From Streptomyces hokutonensis (GTDB taxonomy: Bacteria; Actinomycetota; Actinomycetes; Streptomycetales; Streptomycetaceae), in assembly GCF_000376565.1 (NCBI RefSeq), contig NZ_BARG01000038.1, forward strand, positions 62,001 to 126,000: a DNA stretch of 64,000 nt, given 5' to 3'. The notes below the pieces were generated by a model. That model was given only the letters and a program-made list of their open reading frames with translations, did no database searches and was not told the DNA's origin. Made by a program: the position numbers and the translations under genes. Positions 58,374 through 64,000 of this stretch are shown piece by piece (the stretch's first letter is position 1; every line of letters starts with the position of its first letter).

Positions 58374-59135
58374 CTACACGCTGTACCCACCGTCAACTCC
58401 CAACGCCTGCCCGGTGATGAACCCGGCCCGGTCCGAGGCGAGGAAGGCGACCGCCTCCGCGATGTCCGTGGCATCGCCGAAACGGCGCATGGGGATGTTG
58501 CGCCGGGTGACCGTGAGGGCGTCCTCGTCGAGTTCGCCGGAGCTGATCAGGCGGCCGGCGATACCGTCGTTGAGCATGCCGGGCGCCACACAGTTCACGC
58601 GGACGCCGTAGCGGCCCTCCTCGGCGGCCAGCGCCCGGGCCACCGCCTCGACCGCGCCCTTCGCGCCCGACGACAGTCCGTCCCGTACCGGGAAGCGGCG
58701 GGTGGCCACGGTCGTCACGGCGACGATGTTGCCCCGGCTCTCGCGCAGCAGTGGCAGTGCGGGATGGACGAGGTTGAAGAACGCCACGGCGTCGCCTTCG
58801 AGTTGGGCGCGGTACTCGCCCGGCGAGACCCTGCTCAGGTGCCTCATCGGTACATGCGGGCCCGCCGCGTACACCAGTGTGTGGATGCCTCCGCCGGCTT
58901 TCGCGACCGCCTCGGCCGTGGCCGACTCGTCGGTCAAGTCCAGGCGTATCGCCCGCACTTGACGGCCCATCTTCGTGACCTCGGTGGCGACGGCGTCCGC
59001 CGCCTCCTGGTTGGCCCGGTAGGTGAGGACGATGTCGCTGCCCCGCTCCGCGAGGAGCCGTACGATCGCCGCCCCGATGCCGCCCGAGCCGCCCGCCACG
59101 AACGCGACACCTGGTCTGCTGGAGAAGTCCGGCAC
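58374..59135 (-). CDS. SDR-fold protein with catalytic Tyr replaced by Ser
   Basis: A 253-residue SDR. It has VAGGSGGIGAAIV, LTYRANQEAADAVATEV and GYSV end, with GFITGQALGVDGG. The catalytic Y-x3-K reads SSGAK: the codon at the Tyr position is TCG (Ser). The Lys is present. It is last in the minus-strand beta-oxidation operon. It may act by another mechanism (as FabI-type SDRs use a differently spaced Tyr) or be structural. Confidence 0.83.
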   Translation of the reverse strand: MPDFSSRPGVAFVAGGSGGIGAAIVRLLAERGSDIVLTYRANQEAADAVATEVTKMGRQVRAIRLDLTDESATAEAVAKAGGGIHTLVYAAGPHVPMRHLSRVSPGEYRAQLEGDAVAFFNLVHPALPLLRESRGNIVAVTTVATRRFPVRDGLSSGAKGAVEAVARALAAEEGRYGVRVNCVAPGMLNDGIAGRLISSGELDEDALTVTRRNIPMRRFGDATDIAEAVAFLASDRAGFITGQALGVDGGYSV

Positions 59136-59145
59136 CGTAACCGCC

Positions 59146-60294
59146 TCACAATCCGAGGGACTTGGCGATGATGACCTTCATGACCTCGCTGGTTCCGGCA
59201 TAGATGCGGGTGATGCGCGCGTCCGCGTAGAGCCGGGCGATGGGGTATTCCAGCATGTAGCCGTAGCCGCCGAACAGTTGCAGACAGCGGTCGACCGCGC
59301 GGGCCTGCATCTCGGTGCAGAAGAGTTTGACCTTGGCGGCGTCGGGGCCGCTCAGTTCACCCGCGACGAGTTCGAGGACCGCCCTGTCCAACATTGCCTG
59401 CGCGGCCTCGATCTCGGCGGCCACCGCGGCGAGTTCGAACTTGGTGTTCTGGAAGGAGGCGACCGGCTTCCCGAACGCCTTGCGTTCCCTGACGTAGGCG
59501 ATCGTCGTGTCCAGGGCGGCCCGAGCCTGCGCGACCGAACCCACCGCCACCGTCATCCGCTCCTGTGGGAGGTTGTGGCCGAGATAGCCGAACGCGGCAC
59601 CCTCCTCGCCGAGCCGGTTGGCGACCGGGACGCGTACGTCGTCGAAGGCCAGCTCCACGGTGTCCTGCACCTTGATGCCCAGCTTGTGCAGCACCCGGCC
59701 CCGGGTGAAACCGGGCATGCCGTCCTCGACGACCAGCAGGGTGAGCCCGGCGCGGCGATTGTCCGGGTCGGTCGACGTACGGGCCACGACGATCACCAGG
59801 TCGGCGAGCAGCCCGCCGGTGATGAAGGTCTTCGCGCCGTTGAGGACGTACGCGTCCCCGTCGCGCACGGCGGTCGTACGGATCCCGGCGAGATCGGAAC
59901 CCGTGCCCGGCTCGGTCATCGCGATGGCTGTCAGGAGCTTCCCGGAGGCCAGGCCGGGGAACCAGCGGTCGCGTTGATCCCGGTCGGCGTAGGTGAGGAA
60001 GTACGGCAGGACGACGTCGAGTTGGGTTCGGACGGTCCCCAAGGTCACCAGGGCGCGGGCCGATTCCTCCTGGAGGACGACGTTGTAGCGGTAGTCGTCG
60101 AGGCCCGCTCCGCCGTACTCCTCGGGGACCGCCGTGCCCAACAGGCCGAGCGAGCCCAGCTGTTCGAAGAGGGTGCGGGGGAGCCGGCCGGCCTCCTCCC
60201 ACTCGGTGTAGTGCGGGACGACCTCCTTGGCGATGAAGTCCCGGGCGAGCCGGCGGAATGCCTCGTGGTCGTCGGTGAAGACGTCTCGGCGCAC
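59146..60294 (-). CDS. Acyl-CoA dehydrogenase
   Basis: A 382-residue enzyme of the medium/short-chain or glutaryl-type group. It has AIAMTEPGTGSDLAGIRTTA, LNGAKTFITGGLLAD, LQLFGGYGYMLEYPIARLYADARI with the catalytic Glu, and IYAGTSEVMKVIIAKSL. GTG at 60294 follows AGGGGATGTT. All core motifs are intact, unlike the short subunits elsewhere. It belongs to the rightmost operon, a complete beta-oxidation set. Confidence 0.92.
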   Translation of the reverse strand: MRRDVFTDDHEAFRRLARDFIAKEVVPHYTEWEEAGRLPRTLFEQLGSLGLLGTAVPEEYGGAGLDDYRYNVVLQEESARALVTLGTVRTQLDVVLPYFLTYADRDQRDRWFPGLASGKLLTAIAMTEPGTGSDLAGIRTTAVRDGDAYVLNGAKTFITGGLLADLVIVVARTSTDPDNRRAGLTLLVVEDGMPGFTRGRVLHKLGIKVQDTVELAFDDVRVPVANRLGEEGAAFGYLGHNLPQERMTVAVGSVAQARAALDTTIAYVRERKAFGKPVASFQNTKFELAAVAAEIEAAQAMLDRAVLELVAGELSGPDAAKVKLFCTEMQARAVDRCLQLFGGYGYMLEYPIARLYADARITRIYAGTSEVMKVIIAKSLGL

Positions 60295-60305
60295 AACATC
60301 CCCTG

Positions 60306-61463
60306 TCAGGAAGCGAGTTCGACGACGGTGGCGTTGGCGGTGCCGCCGCCCTCGCACATGGTCTGCAGGCCGTAGCGGATCCCGTGGTCCCGCATGTGGT
60401 GGAGCATGCGCGTCATCAGGACGGCACCCGACGCGCCGAGCGGATGCCCGAGCGCGATGGCACCGCCGAGCGGGTTGAGGAGAGCCGGGTCCGCTCCGGT
60501 CTCGGCCAGCCAGGCGAGCGGGATGGGCGCGAAGGCCTCGTTGACCTCGAAGACGCCCACCTCGGAGAGTCCCACTCCGGCCTTGCGCAGCACCTTCTCG
60601 GTCGCGGGGATCGGCCCGGTCAGCATCAGGACCGGATCGGAGCCGGTGACCACGCCCGCCCGGTAGCGCGCGATGGGCGTCAGTCCCAGCTCACGGGCTT
60701 TCTCCGGGGTGGTCACCAGCAGGGCCGCCGCACCGTCGGAGATCTGCGAGGAGTTGCCCGCGTGGATCACCCCGTCCTCCTGGAAGGACGGTTTCAGCTT
60801 CGCGAGAGTGGCGCTGCTGGTCTCTCGCCGAATGCCTTCGTCCATGGTCACCGTGCCGCCCGTGCCGCCCGTGCCTTCGGTCACCGGCACGATCTGCGCG
60901 TCGAACGCCCCGCCGTCCTGCGCGGACGCCGCCCGTTGATGCGACAGCGCGGCAAAATCGTCGAGGACACTCCGGCCCAGTCCCCACTTCCGTGCGATCA
61001 GCTCGGCCGAGACACCTTGGTTGAAGGAGAAGTCCTCGTAACGGGCGAGGACTTGAGGACCGTACGGCGTCCCGCCACCCCGCGAGGCCCCGAGCGGTAC
61101 CCGGCTCATCACCTCGACGCCGCCCGCCACCACGACGTCCTGCTGCCCGGACATGACCGCCTGGGCGGCGAAGTCCAGCGCCTGCTGGCTCGATCCGCAG
61201 GCCCGGTTCACCGTGGTCCCCGGGATGGTCTCGGGCCAGCCGGCGGCCAGCACCGCATAGCGGCCGATGTTGCTCGACTGGTCGCCCAGCTGGCCCACGC
61301 AGCCCCACACCACGTCGTCCACGACCTCGGGATCCAGGCCCGTACGGTCGACGAGGGCTTGGAGAACGACGGCGGAGAGGTCGGCCGCGTGCACACCGGC
61401 CAGACCGCCGTTCCGTTTGCCGACGGCGGTGCGGACCGCCTCCACCACCACTGCCTCACGCAT
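60306..61463 (-). CDS. Thiolase (acetyl-CoA acyltransferase, FadA-like)
   Basis: A 385-residue thiolase. It has Cys89 in NRACGSSQQAL, His in EVNEAFAPIPLAW, GHPLGASGAVLM and the second Cys in MCEGGGTANA. ATG at 61463 overlaps the hydratase stop by one base, with GGAG five nt upstream. It cleaves a 3-ketoacyl-CoA to acetyl- or propionyl-CoA. Confidence 0.93.
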   Translation of the reverse strand: MREAVVVEAVRTAVGKRNGGLAGVHAADLSAVVLQALVDRTGLDPEVVDDVVWGCVGQLGDQSSNIGRYAVLAAGWPETIPGTTVNRACGSSQQALDFAAQAVMSGQQDVVVAGGVEVMSRVPLGASRGGGTPYGPQVLARYEDFSFNQGVSAELIARKWGLGRSVLDDFAALSHQRAASAQDGGAFDAQIVPVTEGTGGTGGTVTMDEGIRRETSSATLAKLKPSFQEDGVIHAGNSSQISDGAAALLVTTPEKARELGLTPIARYRAGVVTGSDPVLMLTGPIPATEKVLRKAGVGLSEVGVFEVNEAFAPIPLAWLAETGADPALLNPLGGAIALGHPLGASGAVLMTRMLHHMRDHGIRYGLQTMCEGGGTANATVVELAS

Positions 61464-62284
61464 CACGTCTCCTTTGTCGCTCTGGGCGCGGCTGTTCCCG
61501 GCACTGCCCAGCGCCCCATGTAGCGAGGCGGGCGCTTCGCCACGAAGGCGGCATACGCCTCCGGGACGTCCGCAGTGGCGAAGTTCATGGCCTGCGCCCG
61601 CGCCTCACCGGCAAGGGCCTCGCGCAGCGTGCGGTCGGCGTTCTCGTTGAGGAGCGCCTTGCTCTGCGCGAGCGCGACCGGAGCTCCGGCGACCAGCCGG
61701 GCGGTCAGGTCGTCCACGAAGGCGTCGATCTTGTCGGCGTCCACAACCCAGGTCACCAGGTTCAGCGCGCGGGCTTCCTCGGCGTCGATCGTCTCCGCCA
61801 GCAGCGCCAGCCGTTTCGCCTGTTGCAGCCCCACCAGCTTCGGCAGCAGCCAGGAACCGCCGCAGTCCAGGGACAGGGCACGGCGGGCGAAGATCTGCGA
61901 GAACGTGCTTTCCGGAGTCGCGACGACGAAGTCGCAGCCCAGGGCGAGGTTCCAGCCCGCGCCGACCGCCACGCCGTGCACCTTGGCGACCGTGGGGATC
62001 GGCAACTCGTGCAGCAGCAGCGTGACTTCGGTCAGAGTCCGCATCCGGTAGAGCGGATGCTCGTCGCTGACACCTTTGCGGATGTCGGCCCCGGAGCAGA
62101 ACGCACCGCTCGCACCGCTGAGGACCAGCGCACGTACCGAACGATCACTGCCCGCAGCGGAGAGCGCCCTGCTCAAGGCGTCCCACAGCTCGGCGTCGAT
62201 CGCGTTCTTGCGCTCCGGCCGGTTCAGCGTCAGCGTGCGAACACCGTCGGCGTCGCTCGTGAGAAGCACCGGCGGCCCGCTCAT
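61463..62284 (-). CDS. Enoyl-CoA hydratase/isomerase family protein
   Basis: A 273-residue crotonase-fold protein. It has LTLNRPERKNAIDAELW, GAFCSGADIRKG, HGVAVGAGWNLALGCDFVVA and FARRALSLDCGGSWLLPKLVG. The LSLD-GGSW segment recalls the PaaG/isomerase branch. ATG at 62284 overlaps the CoA transferase stop. It supplies the hydration or isomerisation step of the rightmost operon. Confidence 0.9.
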   Translation of the reverse strand: MSGPPVLLTSDADGVRTLTLNRPERKNAIDAELWDALSRALSAAGSDRSVRALVLSGASGAFCSGADIRKGVSDEHPLYRMRTLTEVTLLLHELPIPTVAKVHGVAVGAGWNLALGCDFVVATPESTFSQIFARRALSLDCGGSWLLPKLVGLQQAKRLALLAETIDAEEARALNLVTWVVDADKIDAFVDDLTARLVAGAPVALAQSKALLNENADRTLREALAGEARAQAMNFATADVPEAYAAFVAKRPPRYMGRWAVPGTAAPRATKET

Positions 62285-63480
62285 CGCACAGCTCCTTCTG
62301 CCCGTAGAACGGCGATCTCCTCGCCCGTGAGGCCGAGTTCGGCGAGTACGGCGTCGGTGTGCTGGCCGAGCGCGGGAATCGCGCCCATCGGCGGGTCGTA
62401 CCCGGCGATAACGGGGGGCGGCAGCAGCGCCGGCACCGGACCGGACGGCGTGTCGATCTCCCGCCACCGGTTGCGCGCCTGGAGATGCGGGTGGGCGATG
62501 ACGTCGCTGGTCGTGTTGTAACGGGAGTTGCCGATGCCGGCCGCGTCCGCGCGGTCCTGTACGTACGAGAGGTCGTGCCGTGCGCACCAGGCGCTGATCT
62601 CCGGCTCCAGCAGGTCCCGGTGTTCCACCCGTCCCGCGTTGCTGCGGAAGCGGGGGTCGTCCGCGAGGTCGGGACGGTCGAGCAACTCCCTTGCCAGGCG
62701 CTGCCATTCACGGTCGTTCGTCGTCCCGAGGATCACGGTGTGGCCGTCGGCGGTGCGATGGGCGCCGTACGGTGCCACGGCGGGCGAACTCAGACCGAGC
62801 GGCTGCTGCTCGACCCCGGAGTGCTGGGTGTAGGTGAGCGGATAGCCCATCAGCTCCGTCATCGTGTCGAACAGGCTCACCGCGACGGACGAGGCAGCCG
62901 GACCCACCCCGCGCTCCCTGCCGTACAGCAGCGCGACGACCGACAGTGCCGCGTACAGGCCGCTGGACACGTCGGCCATCGGCGGGCCGGGTTTGGCCGG
63001 TGCTCCCGGGTGCCCGGTCACCGAGCAGGCGCCCGACTCGGCCTGCACGAGCAGGTCGTAGGCCCGCTTGTGGGAGAGCGGGCCGCCGGGACCGTAGCCG
63101 TCGATCTCGACGGCGATCAGTCCGGGGTGACGGGTCGTCAAGTCGCCCGGGGAGATGCCGAGTTTGGCCGTGGTACCGGGTGTGAGGTTGGAGACGAGGA
63201 CGTCGGCGCGCTCCAGCAGGCGGTGCAGGACGCCCATGCCGCCGGGTGTCTTCAGGTCCAGGGCCACCGACTCCTTGCCCCGGTTGACCCAGACGAAATG
63301 CGCCCCGAGTCCCTTGACCACGTCGTCGTAGTGGCGGGCGAAGTCCCCGCCCTGGGGGTTCTCGACCTTGATCACGCGGGCGCCGAAGTCGCCGAGCGTG
63401 CGGGTGCACATGGGAGCGGAGATCGCCTGCTCCAACGCGACCACGGTGATTCCGGCCAGTGGCCCGGTCGTTGTCGTCAT
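62281..63480 (-). CDS. CaiB/BaiF family (type III) CoA transferase
   Basis: A 399-residue type III CoA transferase. It has GITVVALEQAISAPMCTRTLGDFGARVIKVE, NRGKESVALDL and the catalytic Asp in AYDLLVQAESG. ATG at 63480, three nt after the ligase stop. It is the third full-length member in the window and is closest in layout to formyl/succinyl-CoA transferases. Confidence 0.92.
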   Translation of the reverse strand: MTTTTGPLAGITVVALEQAISAPMCTRTLGDFGARVIKVENPQGGDFARHYDDVVKGLGAHFVWVNRGKESVALDLKTPGGMGVLHRLLERADVLVSNLTPGTTAKLGISPGDLTTRHPGLIAVEIDGYGPGGPLSHKRAYDLLVQAESGACSVTGHPGAPAKPGPPMADVSSGLYAALSVVALLYGRERGVGPAASSVAVSLFDTMTELMGYPLTYTQHSGVEQQPLGLSSPAVAPYGAHRTADGHTVILGTTNDREWQRLARELLDRPDLADDPRFRSNAGRVEHRDLLEPEISAWCARHDLSYVQDRADAAGIGNSRYNTTSDVIAHPHLQARNRWREIDTPSGPVPALLPPPVIAGYDPPMGAIPALGQHTDAVLAELGLTGEEIAVLRAEGAVR

Positions 63481-63483
63481 GTC

Positions 63484-64000
63484 TCAGCCCACGACCGTGA
63501 AACTGGTACGGAGTTCGTCCTTCAGTACCTTCTGGCTTGCGTTGCGCGGTAGTTGGTCGACGAAGCGGACATGCCGGGGGACCTTGAAGTTCGCCATGTT
63601 CTCGCGGGCCCAGGCGATGACCTCGGCCTCGGTCGGCGGGTGCTCCGGGTCCCCGACCACGAAGGCGCAGCCGACCTCGCCGAGCCGTTCGTCGGGAACG
63701 CCGATCACGGCGACCTGCTGGACGCTCTCGCAGCCGAGAAGCAGCTTCTCTATCTCCGCCGGATAGGCGTTGAAGCCGCCGACGATGTACATCTCCTTCT
63801 TGCGGTCGACGATGGCGAGGTTGCCGTCGTCGTCGAGCCGTCCGATGTCCCCGGTGTGCAGCCAGCCCTCGGCGTCGATCGTCGAGGCGGTGGCGTCGGG
63901 GTCGTCCCAGTAGCCGCGGGTGACGTTGTAGCCGCGCACGAGGATCTCGCCGTCGAGTCCGATCGGGACGTCGAGCCCGTCGTCGGCGACGATCCGGACC
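63484..64000 (-). CDS. Acyl-CoA synthetase, FadD3-like (C-terminal part; runs off the window)
   Basis: The last 172 or so codons of an ANL ligase whose start lies beyond position 64000. Visible are GYNVTRGYWDDPDATAS, WLHTGDIGRLDDDGNLAIVDRKKEM, GGFNAYPAEIEKLLL and a C-terminal PRNASQKVLKDEL. The catalytic Lys is preceded by Gln in place of the usual Gly. It shows the same FadD3-like C-terminal pattern as the 33435 ligase. It leads the rightmost minus-strand operon, whose promoter is not in view. Confidence 0.88.
   Translation of the reverse strand, partial: VRIVADDGLDVPIGLDGEILVRGYNVTRGYWDDPDATASTIDAEGWLHTGDIGRLDDDGNLAIVDRKKEMYIVGGFNAYPAEIEKLLLGCESVQQVAVIGVPDERLGEVGCAFVVGDPEHPPTEAEVIAWARENMANFKVPRHVRFVDQLPRNASQKVLKDELRTSFTVVG

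Overview
The window is high-GC DNA (roughly 70 % by eye) with GTG/TTG starts, stop-start overlaps between neighbouring genes, F420-type and ferredoxin/P450 genes and several TetR regulators. This fits an actinomycete, most simply Streptomyces or a close relative. No rRNA, tRNA, CRISPR array, transposase or phage gene is visible. Almost everything belongs to one large catabolic island for a lipophilic carboxylic acid or cyclic/branched compound. The substrate cannot be named from the sequence.

Layout, left to right. 1-606: TetR regulator (cut by the window edge), divergent from a six-gene operon (752-6848) with three acyl-CoA dehydrogenases, an APH-type kinase, a quinone-oxidoreductase-like protein and an enoyl-CoA hydratase. 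6868-10095 (minus): SDR, 6-phosphogluconate-dehydrogenase-type oxidoreductase, NTF2-like protein and zinc alcohol dehydrogenase, divergent from a second TetR gene (10224-10820). 10852-14935 (minus): SDR, carboxymuconolactone-decarboxylase-like protein, Rieske oxygenase, a small unknown protein and an amidohydrolase. 15172-27461 (plus): SDR, aldehyde dehydrogenase, CoA transferase, lipoprotein substrate-binding protein, ferredoxin + P450, a DUF35-thiolase fusion, hydrolase, DoxX protein, dehydrogenase, a second P450 + ferredoxin and a DUF1330 protein, then a third TetR gene (27555-28127). 28081-30621 (minus): oxygenase reductase, hydratase and an esterase-fold protein lacking its serine. 30686-40168 (plus): two CoA ligases, an amidohydrolase, a B12-dependent mutase (two subunits), an LLM oxidoreductase, CoA transferase, VOC protein and SDR. 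40181-42007 (minus): two SDRs and a small membrane protein. 42062-45418 (plus): ligase, thiolase, SDR. 45431-48645 (minus): NTF2-like protein, an acyl-CoA dehydrogenase pair, thioesterase. 48784-55002 (plus): ABC importer (fused permease, two ATPases), two small proteins, amidohydrolase, hydratase. 55050-58370: hydratase divergent from a CoA transferase-like protein and a YtcJ-like amidohydrolase. 58374-64000 (minus): a complete beta-oxidation set with ligase (cut by the edge), CoA transferase, hydratase, thiolase, acyl-CoA dehydrogenase and SDR.

How it works together (inference): uptake by the ABC importer and its distant binding lipoprotein; hydroxylation by P450/ferredoxin and Rieske oxygenase/reductase; CoA activation by ligases or CoA transferases; chain shortening by repeated acyl-CoA dehydrogenase, hydratase, dehydrogenase and thiolase or retro-aldol steps; and a mutase/epimerase-like module for a branched acyl-CoA product.

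The main unexplained signal is a recurrent operator, GAGAAT-N3-ATTCTC. There are five perfect and two one-mismatch copies plus weaker ones. They lie in front of most operons between positions 684 and 48784, often overlapping the -10 element, and one lies inside a coding region. Together they outline a single regulon, most likely of the TetR protein at 1-606. The operons to the right of 55002 and the 6868-10095 operon lack it.
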